Shown in pieces: positions 7,413-14,488 of a DNA stretch of 64,000 nt (the first letter of the stretch is position 1; each line of letters begins with the position of its first letter). Position numbers and translations under genes: made by a program. This DNA is from Candidatus Proelusimicrobium tauri (GTDB lineage Bacteria; Elusimicrobiota; Elusimicrobia; Elusimicrobiales; Elusimicrobiaceae): the NCBI GenBank assembly GCA_002311025.1, contig DBYY01000001.1:124001-188000 (forward strand). Reading direction: 5' to 3'. Under the pieces are notes generated by a model that was not told the DNA's origin, did not search any database, and saw only the letters and a list, made by a program, of their open reading frames with translations.

Positions 7413-7549
7413 TCGGCTTTTTGGTAAATTTTAATTTTTTTTAAATTTCGGATACTCGGGCTTGCCAGCCCCTCTTGGTATACCTCATTTTTAAAAGCGT
7501 TTTTCTAAAGAAAAACTAATTAAAAATATCTCCAAAAGCCTTGCAAAAA
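7413..7549 (+). repeat. Dispersed structured repeat, copy 1
   Basis: About 137 bp, closely similar along its whole length to 16069-16205. Conserved parts: TCGGCTTTT at the start, a central hairpin GGGCT-TGCC-AGCCC (7458-7471) flanked by GATAC and GGTATACC, a perfect hairpin GTTTTTC-TAAA-GAAAAAC (7499-7516), and CCTTGCAAAAA near the end. It lies between a terminator and the start of a membrane-protein gene. It resembles neither a transposon end nor any riboswitch I know. It could be a non-coding RNA, a 5' regulatory element or a small palindromic mobile repeat. Confidence 0.8.
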
Positions 7550-7613
7550 GGATTTGCTCTGTTTAGTTTTATCTAATTTTGTATAATAAAAAATATAAAA
7601 TAAGGAGTAAAAT

Positions 7614-8147
7614 ATGTCCTTTTTTAAGAAAAATCTTAATAAATTTATTCTTTTGATACCTGCTTTATTTTTAGCAAAACCTGTTTTTGCATGGCCGCCA
7701 ATTAAAGATATTTATTCTCTACCTAGTGCTAATAAATTTGTTTTATTTGTTTTTATGCTTGGTTTAGTTGTGGTATTTGAAACTAAAATCGCCAATAAAA
7801 TGTTTTTTAAAAAAACAACATATAAGGACCTATTAAAAATATTCTTAAAAGCGAATGTTATATCAACTATTTTCGTTTTTTTATTTTTTATTATGACTTT
7901 ATCTATTTATTCCATTGATTCTTATGAAAGATTACCTGATCTCTTGGTTTTATTATCATTTTTATTTTCTTACGCTATAGAATTCTTAATAATAAGAATT
8001 CCTTTATCGAGGCAGTATTCAATAAAAAGTATTAAGGAAGGATGTTTTACAGTGAATATTATTTCTTTTCTGTCTTTCTATATAGTTTTACTTATGTTGT
8101 CAATGATGTCAGAATTATTTGTTTGTTTAATAACTGAAGGTTTTTAA
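7614..8147 (+). CDS. Unrecognised membrane protein with signal peptide
   Basis: 177 residues that match no family I know. The N-terminus looks like a cleavable signal peptide (hydrophobic stretch ending 'KPVFA', then Trp-Pro-Pro). Four further hydrophobic segments follow, at about residues 41-59, 82-105, 109-128 and 148-172, linked by short basic loops. The start has AAGGAG 6 bases upstream, and a TATAAT box lies near 7582. It stands alone, downstream of structured repeat copy 1 and upstream of a gene-poor region. AT content is higher than in the housekeeping genes, as often seen in accessory genes. A real gene, but no function can be offered. Confidence 0.65.
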   Translation: MSFFKKNLNKFILLIPALFLAKPVFAWPPIKDIYSLPSANKFVLFVFMLGLVVVFETKIANKMFFKKTTYKDLLKIFLKANVISTIFVFLFFIMTLSIYSIDSYERLPDLLVLLSFLFSYAIEFLIIRIPLSRQYSIKSIKEGCFTVNIISFLSFYIVLLMLSMMSELFVCLITEGF

Positions 8148-8480
8148 TATTACTCGTTTATCTTTTAAACTCCTGTTTTGTTGGTTGTGGCGATATGGAG
8201 TGTTTGTAAAAGGGCCTTGTCTTTTATTCTCCGGTTATTTATTTTTTGCGATATTGAGCGTTTACAAAATTGGAATATTTTTATATACCAACAAGCCAGC
8301 CATGTCCGAATAAAAAAGCAAAGTCGTTTCTTATAAAATTTGCTTTTTTATGAGTTGGTGGCTTGGAAATAAAAATTCAATTTTGTGCGGTTTTGAGCAA
8401 AAAATAAATAAACAAAAAAACTGACAAACCATAAAACTAGAATAGAGCAAATAAGATAATAAAAGAATATAAATCTTAAA
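8148..8480. other. Gene-free region with direct repeats and a long hairpin
   Basis: No coding frame. Two direct repeats, GCGATATGGAGTGTTT (8190-8205) and GCGATATTGAGCGTTT (8248-8263), each run on into an A-rich end. A long imperfect hairpin spans about 8288-8366; its inner 12-bp stem TAAAAAAGCAAA/TTTGCTTTTTTA (8311-8350) is perfect, and the outer arms (CCAACAAGCCAGCC against GGTGGCTTGG) pair with bulges. The words TATACC and TCCGAA inside it also occur, inverted, in the 137-bp repeat, so this may be a decayed relative. Confidence 0.45.
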
Positions 8481-8482
8481 AA

Positions 8483-8498
8483 AGGTTCAAATCCTGCC
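8483..8498 (+). repeat. Inverted copy of the tRNA T-arm
   Basis: AGGTTCAAATCCTGCC is a perfect 16-bp inverted copy of GGCAGGATTTGAACCT at 8550-8565, the T-arm of the adjacent tRNA. No other tRNA parts are visible around it. It could be the remnant of a tRNA duplication or of an integration event. Confidence 0.6.
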
Positions 8499-8511
8499 TA
8501 AAAAAGCCAAA

Positions 8512-8544
8512 TAAAAAATCTGCCTTTTTCAAAGCAGATTTTTT
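8512..8544 (-). terminator. Terminator of the tRNA gene
   Basis: AAAAAATCTGC pairs with GCAGATTTTTT across a 10-base loop, directly past the 3' end of the minus-strand tRNA. The symmetric tails allow function on both strands. Confidence 0.75.
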
Positions 8545-8616
8545 GCGGGGGCAGGATTTGAACCTGCGATCTCAAGGTTATGGGCCTTGCGAGATACCGG
8601 GCTTCTCTACCCCGCA
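8543..8616 (-). tRNA. Initiator-type tRNA-Met (anticodon CAT)
   Basis: A complete cloverleaf on the minus strand: acceptor TGCGGGG/CCCCGCA, D-stem GAGA/TCTC with loop AGCCCGGTA, anticodon stem CAAGG/CCTTG with loop CCCATAA (anticodon CAT), and T-arm GCAGG-TTCAAAT-CCTGC. The A11-T24 pair in the D-stem and the D-loop sequence are initiator hallmarks. Two features differ from the E. coli initiator: position 1-72 is a T-A pair rather than a C x A mismatch, and the first of the three anticodon-stem G-C pairs is A-T (29-41). CCA is not encoded, so it must be added after transcription. Confidence 0.88.
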
Positions 8617-8731
8617 ATATTATTATAGCATATTTGATAGAATAAATAAAATCTCACTCGGAAACACCTTCAAAATAACACCGCAAAAAAAACCTTTATA
8701 GCGCGCTCATAAAATGCTAAAATTAAATATT

Positions 8732-9352
8732 ATGAATACAAAAGGAAAATTTATCGTTTTTGAAGGCCCCGATAGAGGTGGCAAATCAACCCAGGCCTTA
8801 CTTCTTGTTAAATTTTTAAAAAGGTTAGGCCATAAAGTCGTTTCAACCCGTGAACCCGGCGGTGATGAAGTGGCAGAGAAAATCCGCAAAATCTTGCTTG
8901 ATCCTAAAAATAAAGTAAGTCCCATGACGGAACTTATGCTTTATGAAGCATCGCGCGCCCAGCACACCCAAAATGTTATTATTCCGGCGCTTGAATCAGG
9001 CGCAAGCGTTGTTTGCGAAAGATACACCCTTTCCACCTGTGCTTATCAAGGCTATGGCCGCGGTATTGATATGGATGTTATTAATAAATTAAATGATATT
9101 GCAACTTTAAATGTTAAGCCGGATTTAAACTTAGTTTTCCTTATGTCGGATAAATATTTTGCTAAAAGGGGGGAAAATACTACCCCGGATCGTCTTGAGC
9201 AAGAAGCAGAATCTTTCCGCCTAAAAATGCGCCAAGGTTACACCGAACTTGCCCAAAAAGTCCCCAATACAACAATAATTGACGCCGATAAACCTGTGGA
9301 ACTTGTTCACGCGGATGTTATTAGCAAATTAAAAGAATTTAAGGTAATTTAA
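8732..9352 (+). CDS. tmk: Thymidylate kinase
   Basis: 206 residues from the ATG at 8732. It phosphorylates dTMP to dTDP. The N-terminus 'GKFIVFEGPDRGGKST' holds the P-loop (residues 12-20); 'TREPGG' follows at about residue 41 and the substrate-binding 'ERYTLSTCAYQGYGRG' near residue 90. An upstream in-frame ATG (8714) would add six residues; I prefer 8732 because TMP kinases normally have only a few residues before the first strand. Neither start has a good Shine-Dalgarno sequence. The stop abuts the holB start codon, so translation is probably coupled. First gene of a DNA-replication/translation operon running to about 12.8 kb. Confidence 0.95.
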   Translation: MNTKGKFIVFEGPDRGGKSTQALLLVKFLKRLGHKVVSTREPGGDEVAEKIRKILLDPKNKVSPMTELMLYEASRAQHTQNVIIPALESGASVVCERYTLSTCAYQGYGRGIDMDVINKLNDIATLNVKPDLNLVFLMSDKYFAKRGENTTPDRLEQEAESFRLKMRQGYTELAQKVPNTTIIDADKPVELVHADVISKLKEFKVI

Positions 9353-10309
9353 ATGAGTTTTAAAAAAATTCAAGGCCAAGAAAAAGCCATTGAAACCCTA
9401 AAAGGTTTTATAAAAAGCCAGCGCGTGCCGCCTGCTCTTATTTTCAGCGGTCCGGCAGGTATCGGCAAGGCAACTTGCGCCCTAGAGTTTGCTAAAACTT
9501 TAAATTGTTTAGACGAAGATTCTAATAAAAATATAGATAACTGTTCACTTTGTCAAAATTGTAAACATATAGATGCCAAAACCCACCCAGATATAGTTTT
9601 TGCCGATTTTGAATATCAGGCAAATTTGCGTGATGAAGAGGTGGAAAAACAACAAACAATAAGGGTTGATACTATCCGTCATTTAACTGCTTTAAGCCAG
9701 CAAAAAGCGACAATGGCAAAGTGGAAAGTTTTTATAATTGATAAGGCAGAAAAATTACAGGCCGAAGGTGCAAATGCTATGCTCAAGTTTATTGAAGAAC
9801 CTCCCGCAAATACCCTTTGGATTCTAATCTCTTCCAAAAGGGAAGCCATGCTCAGCACCATAAAATCGCGCTGTCAAATAATAAATTTTGCACCGCTTTC
9901 GGGTGATATTTTACTTGATATTTTAAAAGATAATATGGTAGAAGAAGACCTAGCCAAAGAATCTTTAAAATACGCGCAAGGTTCTAGTGAAACCGCCCTA
10001 AAAGTAAGTGAAGTTTTAGGAGAGTTTTCCGCCTTAACCAAAGGGCCTGCTTTTGCAATGCAGGCAGCGCGTTCTTTACCCAGAACTCTTGCGCAAAGCC
10101 GCCCTCAAGCCGCTTGTATAATTGATATGCTCACTTTTAAAACACATCAAACTTGGCTTGAAGCACGGACGGAAAAACAAAAAACAGATTTAAAAGAGTT
10201 ATTAAATAAATTAGTCTTTTATAAAAAAGCGCTGACGCGAAATGTTGCTCCCTCATTAGTCGTGGAAGCAGCAATAATCAGCGCGCAACAAAATAAAATA
10301 GAATTTTAA
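9353..10309 (+). CDS. holB: DNA polymerase III delta' subunit
   Basis: 318 residues, typical for delta', the stator of the clamp loader that opens the sliding clamp. An AAA+ fold is visible: Walker A 'GPAGIGKAT' (33-41), a zinc module with Cys52, Cys64, Cys67 and Cys70, 'VFIIDKAEKL' in place of a catalytic Walker B, 'NAMLKFIEEPP', and the SRC motif 'KSRCQ' about residue 173. A retained P-loop Lys and SRC motif also occur in the gamma/tau subunit DnaX, but the short length and the gene order tmk-holB favour HolB. Its start codon follows the tmk stop directly; metG begins 11 bases downstream. Confidence 0.88.
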   Translation: MSFKKIQGQEKAIETLKGFIKSQRVPPALIFSGPAGIGKATCALEFAKTLNCLDEDSNKNIDNCSLCQNCKHIDAKTHPDIVFADFEYQANLRDEEVEKQQTIRVDTIRHLTALSQQKATMAKWKVFIIDKAEKLQAEGANAMLKFIEEPPANTLWILISSKREAMLSTIKSRCQIINFAPLSGDILLDILKDNMVEEDLAKESLKYAQGSSETALKVSEVLGEFSALTKGPAFAMQAARSLPRTLAQSRPQAACIIDMLTFKTHQTWLEARTEKQKTDLKELLNKLVFYKKALTRNVAPSLVVEAAIISAQQNKIEF

Positions 10310-10320
10310 AAGGAGTATTT

Positions 10321-11772
10321 ATGACAAAAAAGTTTTATATCACAACCCCGCTTTATTATCTTAATTCAGAGCCTCATATCGGACATGCCTATACAACGCT
10401 TGCCGCCGATGTTCTTGCCCGCTACAAAAAAACCAAAAACGAACCTGTCTATTTTTTAACCGGCACAGATGAACACGGCGCAAATATTGAAAAAGCCGCC
10501 TTAAATCATAATGTTACACCGCAAAAATGGACTGATGATATGGCCGAAAAATTTAAAGAACTTTGGAAGGTTTTAGGTATTGAATACGACGATTTTATCC
10601 GCACCACCGAACCCAGACACGAAAAAGTTGTCCAAGCCATTTTTGAAAAATTACTTGCCAAAGGCGATATTTATAAAGGCTCTTACAGCGGCAAATACTG
10701 CCTTTCTTGCGAGGCCTATTTAGACGAAAGTGAACTTGTTGACGGCAAATGCCCTATACACAAAAAAGAACCTCAGATTATTGAAGAAGAAACTTATTTC
10801 TTCAAACTTTCCGCCTATCAAGATAAACTTTTAAAATATTACGAAGAAAACCCCACTTTCATTTCCCCAAAACACCGCGCACAAGAAATCATTAACTTTG
10901 TAAAGGGGGGACTTAAAGATTTATCAGTAAGCCGTACAAAAGTTAAATGGGGTATTTCCGTGCCGAGCGATCCTGCCCACACAATTTATGTTTGGTTTGA
11001 CGCTTTAATTAACTATATTTCCGCTGCCGGTTATTTGGCGGACGAAAATAAGTTTAAAGAACTTTGGCCCGCAGATATTCACTTCCTCGGTAAAGAAATT
11101 TTAAGGTTCCACGCTGTTATTTGGCCTGCTGTTTTAATGGCTCTTGATTTGCCTTTACCAAAACAAGATTTTGCGCACGGCTGGTGGACTATTGAGGGGG
11201 AAAAGATGTCAAAATCTCTTGGCAATTTTATTGACCCAAGAGATATTACCTCTAAATACGGCGTTGATGCTTTTAGATATTTTATTTTTAGAGAAGTTCC
11301 CTTCGGCCAAGACGGCGATTTTAGTATGGACGCTTTCAAAAAACGCTTTAATGCCGATTTGGCAAATGACCTTGGCAATTTACTTTCCCGCACTTTAAAT
11401 ATGGCAGCAAAAAATGTCGACGAAATTCCGCAAAATTATACAAACGAAAATAGTGCTTTACTTAAAAAAGCCGAAGAAACAAATAAACTTTACGATGATA
11501 ATATGAACGCTCTTGCTTTTGATAAAGCACTTGACGCTATTTGGGCTTTAGCCGGTTATATGAATAAATATATTGACGAAACAAAACCTTGGATGCTTGC
11601 TAAAACCGACCCCGAAAAGACAAAAGAAATTTTGCTTGAACTTGTTTTTGCTTTGCGTTATTTCGGTGCTTGGCTTGCTCCGTTTATGCCGACAAGCGCA
11701 AAAGAAATTTCAAAGCGTTTACAAAGCGGTAAAATTGAAAAATACGGACCGCTTTTCCCGAGAATTGACTAA
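10321..11772 (+). CDS. metG: Methionyl-tRNA synthetase
   Basis: 483 residues. It charges tRNA-Met, including the initiator tRNA encoded 2 kb upstream. The class I motifs are clear: 'PHIGHAYTT' (HIGH) near residue 20 and KMSKS at 295-299. A zinc knuckle of the form CxxC...C ('CLSCEAYLDE' ... 'GKCPIHKKE') lies at about residues 127-150. The C-terminal tRNA-binding/dimerisation (EMAP-like) domain found in E. coli MetG is absent, so this is the shorter form; the domain may be encoded elsewhere or be missing. The ribosome site AAGGAG lies just upstream. Same operon as tmk and holB. Confidence 0.97.
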   Translation: MTKKFYITTPLYYLNSEPHIGHAYTTLAADVLARYKKTKNEPVYFLTGTDEHGANIEKAALNHNVTPQKWTDDMAEKFKELWKVLGIEYDDFIRTTEPRHEKVVQAIFEKLLAKGDIYKGSYSGKYCLSCEAYLDESELVDGKCPIHKKEPQIIEEETYFFKLSAYQDKLLKYYEENPTFISPKHRAQEIINFVKGGLKDLSVSRTKVKWGISVPSDPAHTIYVWFDALINYISAAGYLADENKFKELWPADIHFLGKEILRFHAVIWPAVLMALDLPLPKQDFAHGWWTIEGEKMSKSLGNFIDPRDITSKYGVDAFRYFIFREVPFGQDGDFSMDAFKKRFNADLANDLGNLLSRTLNMAAKNVDEIPQNYTNENSALLKKAEETNKLYDDNMNALAFDKALDAIWALAGYMNKYIDETKPWMLAKTDPEKTKEILLELVFALRYFGAWLAPFMPTSAKEISKRLQSGKIEKYGPLFPRID

Positions 11773-11780
11773 AAAACAAA

Positions 11781-12449
11781 ATGGAAATTATCAAGCAAAT
11801 AATAGATATATTTTTTCACATAGACACGCACTTAGCCGCGCTTGCAGCCAGCATGGGTGCGTGGCTTTATATTTTATTATTTGCTGTAATCTTCTGTGAA
11901 ACAGGTTTAGTTATAACACCTTTTTTGCCGGGCGATTCTTTGCTTTTTGCCGTCGGTGCACTTTCAAGTGTGGAAGGGTCCGGCATAAATATTTGGGTGG
12001 CTTTCTTTATTTTATTTATCGCAGCCGTTCTTGGTGACGCGGCAAATTATTCTATCGGTAAATATATCGGGCCGAAAATTTTTAACAAAGATACCGGCAA
12101 ATTACTTAATAAAAAACATCTGCTTGCCGCGCATACTTTCTATGAAAAATACGGCGGTAAAACAATTTTACTTGCGCGCTTTATTCCTATTATCAGAACA
12201 TTTGCGCCGTTTGTTGCGGGTATCGGCAAGATGAGTTATTTACACTTTGCTCTTTATAATATCACAGGGGCTTTTTTATGGGTTGCTTTATTTATTTTCG
12301 GCGGACATTATTTCGCTGCTACACCGCTTGTAAAAAATCATTTTCATTATGTAATAGTTGCGATAATTATAATTTCCGTTTTGCCGGCAGTATGGGAATT
12401 TTTTAAAGCAAGAAAGGAAGCCAAAAGCGAGCAAAAAAATGATAAGTAA
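11781..12449 (+). CDS. DedA family membrane protein
   Basis: 222 residues with the DedA/VTT (SNARE-associated) pattern: a re-entrant hydrophobic N-terminal half with 'ETGLVITPFLPGDSLLF', then 'GDAANYSIGKYIG' and the family signature 'LLARFIPIIRTFAPFVAGIGKM' split around residue 138, followed by two membrane helices and a basic C-tail. DedA proteins act in the inner membrane; several move phospholipids or undecaprenyl phosphate across the bilayer, and E. coli mutants have envelope defects. The exact substrate cannot be told from sequence. It overlaps the next gene by 11 bases, so it is part of the tmk-metG operon. Confidence 0.9.
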   Translation: MEIIKQIIDIFFHIDTHLAALAASMGAWLYILLFAVIFCETGLVITPFLPGDSLLFAVGALSSVEGSGINIWVAFFILFIAAVLGDAANYSIGKYIGPKIFNKDTGKLLNKKHLLAAHTFYEKYGGKTILLARFIPIIRTFAPFVAGIGKMSYLHFALYNITGAFLWVALFIFGGHYFAATPLVKNHFHYVIVAIIIISVLPAVWEFFKARKEAKSEQKNDK

Positions 12450-12837
12450 AAAACCAACAATTTATATTATTGACGGCTTAAACTTTGTGCGCAGTTTTCT
12501 TTTTAAAGGTATCAGTGATAAAGAAGAACAAGCAAGCCACGAGTTAATTTTATGGCTTGAAGACTTAACCCACACTGAACTTATAGGTAGCACTTTTCGC
12601 GTTATTTTTGACGGGACTTTTAGAAATATTTCGCAAAGAAATTGCCAAAATGTTGATGCAATTTTTACCGAAGAAATTACCGCAGATGAATTAATTTTGG
12701 AACAGGCAAGTTTTTTACATCGTCAAGGACAAAGGGTTAGTGTGATAACTTCCGATAGAGAACTTGCCCAAAGTTTAAGAGAGCAAAAAATTAAAACAAT
12801 AAGTTGCGCAAAATTTTTTAGTGACTTTTCTGTTTAA
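12439..12837 (+). CDS. YacP-like NYN-domain nuclease
   Basis: 132 residues matching the YacP-type NYN (PIN-like) domain. Acidic positions expected of a metal-dependent RNase are present: 'YIIDGLNFVR' at the N-terminus, 'VIFDGTF' about residue 56, 'ADELI' near residue 75, and 'VITSDRELAQSLR' around residue 98. In Bacillus the relative YacP (Rae1) is a ribosome-associated endoribonuclease. This protein is shorter than Rae1 and may be a minimal version. It overlaps the DedA gene and ends the operon; tRNA-Leu follows 27 bases later. Confidence 0.75.
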   Translation: MISKKPTIYIIDGLNFVRSFLFKGISDKEEQASHELILWLEDLTHTELIGSTFRVIFDGTFRNISQRNCQNVDAIFTEEITADELILEQASFLHRQGQRVSVITSDRELAQSLREQKIKTISCAKFFSDFSV

Positions 12838-12864
12838 ATTTGTTAAAATATATATAACAGCTTA

Positions 12865-12948
12865 GGGCTGGTGGCGGAATTGGTAGACGCGTCAGACTTA
12901 AAATCTGATGTTCGCAAGAACGTGGGGGTTCGAGTCCCCCCCTGCCCA
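12865..12948 (+). tRNA. tRNA-Leu (anticodon TAA)
   Basis: Complete class II tRNA: acceptor GGGCTGG/CCTGCCC, D-arm GCGG with AATTGGTAGAC, anticodon stem TCAGA/TCTGA with loop CTTAAAA (anticodon TAA), a long variable arm (GTTCGCAAGAAC hairpin), and T-arm GGGGG-TTCGAGT-CCCCC. Position 5-68 is a T-T mismatch in an otherwise perfect acceptor stem. CCA is not encoded. A TATATA box lies just upstream. Confidence 0.95.
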
Positions 12949-12996
12949 AGGCTGTTTTTGTTTATAGCGCGGGCAAGCACTCACATCGGAGGTTAT

Positions 12997-13680
12997 ATGT
13001 TAGAAGATATTAAAAGAACTTTTGGGGAGGTGTTTGGTTGGGTTAAAACAATACTTCCTATCGGTCGTAAGACTTCACTTATAATTTTTGCTTTATCTTT
13101 AATCTTATTAGTTGATTATTTTATTTATCCCAGTTGTATTTTACTTACTTTATTTTTTATTTATGTTCTTTTGGGTGCTTTTGTTGCCTTCTTCTTCAGA
13201 GATCCTATCAGAAATACTGTTTATGCCGCAAATGAAATTGCCGCTCCTGCTGATGGTAAAGTCCTTTCCATCAAAACAGAAGATGACCCAAATGTTTTAG
13301 TTGTCCGCATTTTCCTTTCTATCTTTAATGTCCATATACAAAGAGCAACGATTGACGGCGAAGTGGAAGATACTATTTATACAAAAGGTTCTTTTGCTTT
13401 TGCAAATAATCCAAATGCCGATAAGAACGAACGCAATTTAATTAAAATTAAAAACGGTGAAAATTTTGCCCATGTTGAACAAATTACCGGTGCCATTGCC
13501 CGCAGAATTGAGTGTTGGGTTAAAAAAGGCGAAAAGGTTAAAGCCGGTCAAAAAGTCGGTGTGATTTATTTCGGTTCGCAAGTGGCAGTTTATTTACCAA
13601 AAGATAAAGTTACGGTTACCGTAAAAGAAGGCCAAATGGTTCAAGGCGCTTTAAGCGTGCTTGGTCTTTGGAAGGATTAA
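12997..13680 (+). CDS. psd: Phosphatidylserine decarboxylase (short form)
   Basis: 227 residues from the ATG at 12997, which has GGAGG 5 bases upstream. The frame stays open back into the tRNA, but that part is not coding. It makes phosphatidylethanolamine from phosphatidylserine at the inner membrane. Two hydrophobic segments near the N-terminus (about 27-65) anchor it. The catalytic domain shows 'FFRDPIR', 'APADGKVL', 'IFLSIFNVHIQR' and the self-cleavage motif 'YFGSQV'; Ser194 of Phe-Gly-Ser would become the pyruvoyl group. Length and motif match the short PSD-A type rather than E. coli Psd (LGST). pssA follows 3 bases later and supplies its substrate. Confidence 0.94.
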   Translation: MLEDIKRTFGEVFGWVKTILPIGRKTSLIIFALSLILLVDYFIYPSCILLTLFFIYVLLGAFVAFFFRDPIRNTVYAANEIAAPADGKVLSIKTEDDPNVLVVRIFLSIFNVHIQRATIDGEVEDTIYTKGSFAFANNPNADKNERNLIKIKNGENFAHVEQITGAIARRIECWVKKGEKVKAGQKVGVIYFGSQVAVYLPKDKVTVTVKEGQMVQGALSVLGLWKD

Positions 13681-13683
13681 TTT

Positions 13684-14463
13684 ATGAATTTAGAAAAACT
13701 TAAAAGAGCAGGAATTATTACAATACCGTCTTTGTTTACAATAGGCAATATAGGTTGTGGTTTCTTTTCAATACTTTGTTCTGTAAGTGGCAACTTTTCA
13801 AAAGCAGGCTGGCTTATACTTATTGCAATGTTTCTTGACGGTTTTGACGGTAGAGTTGCCCGTTTATTAAAGGCGGAAAGTGCCTTTGGTGTGGAAATGG
13901 ATTCCCTTGCCGATTTAATTTCTTTTTGCACTGCTCCGGCTCTTTTAATTTACTTCTTTGCTTTAAAGGAAATTCCGGTTTGGGGCCAAGCAATTGCCTG
14001 TATGTTCGTTTTGTTTGGCGCAATAAGACTTGCAAAATTTAATGTTCTTGCTCACTCCGGTAAAGGTTCAAAAAAATATTTTTCCGGTTTGCCTACACCG
14101 GCGGCGGCTCTTGTCTTGGTTTCCTTTGTCCTTTCCTATAATATCTTTGCCTATGATGCAAACGGTCACATTTTGCCGTTTATGAAGGTTCTTTTACCTT
14201 ATGTTTATAGCGCGATTGCTTTCATTACAATTGGTCTTGCTTTGCTTATGGTTTCAACTGTTCCTTATGCCGCTTTTAAGGAAAAGCGCAATCCTGCCGA
14301 AAAGAGAAAAGGTTTCGTCGGCCGTCTTGTTTTAATTGCGATTATTCTTTTCTTATTCTTCAAATATCCGCAAGATGTTATTTTTATCGTATTCGGCTTA
14401 TATGCTTTGATGGGAATAATAATGGTGTTTGTCAGGGCATTTATTAAGAAAGAAGATAAATAG
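13684..14463 (+). CDS. pssA: Phosphatidylserine synthase (CDP-alcohol type)
   Basis: 259 residues. It joins CDP-diacylglycerol and serine to give phosphatidylserine, the substrate of the adjacent psd product. The CDP-alcohol phosphotransferase motif D-G-x-x-A-R-...-G-x-x-x-D-x-x-x-D is complete: 'DGFDGRVARL' then 'GVEMDSLAD' (about residues 53-80). It has around eight hydrophobic segments, typical of the membrane-bound Bacillus-type enzyme rather than the peripheral E. coli PssA. The psd-pssA pair makes a complete two-step phosphatidylethanolamine branch in one operon. Confidence 0.95.
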   Translation: MNLEKLKRAGIITIPSLFTIGNIGCGFFSILCSVSGNFSKAGWLILIAMFLDGFDGRVARLLKAESAFGVEMDSLADLISFCTAPALLIYFFALKEIPVWGQAIACMFVLFGAIRLAKFNVLAHSGKGSKKYFSGLPTPAAALVLVSFVLSYNIFAYDANGHILPFMKVLLPYVYSAIAFITIGLALLMVSTVPYAAFKEKRNPAEKRKGFVGRLVLIAIILFLFFKYPQDVIFIVFGLYALMGIIMVFVRAFIKKEDK

Positions 14464-14488
14464 TTTTTCGCAAATTAAAGGAGGTATT

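Noticed and set aside
12871..12996. N-terminal extension of the psd reading frame
   Set aside because: The extra 42 codons translate the tRNA-Leu and its flank. The ATG at 12997 has GGAGG at the right distance and fits the usual Psd N-terminus.
14429..14488. Upstream start for the ankyrin protein
   Set aside because: It would overlap pssA and lacks a ribosome site; the ATG at 14489 has AGGAGG upstream and opens directly into a membrane segment.
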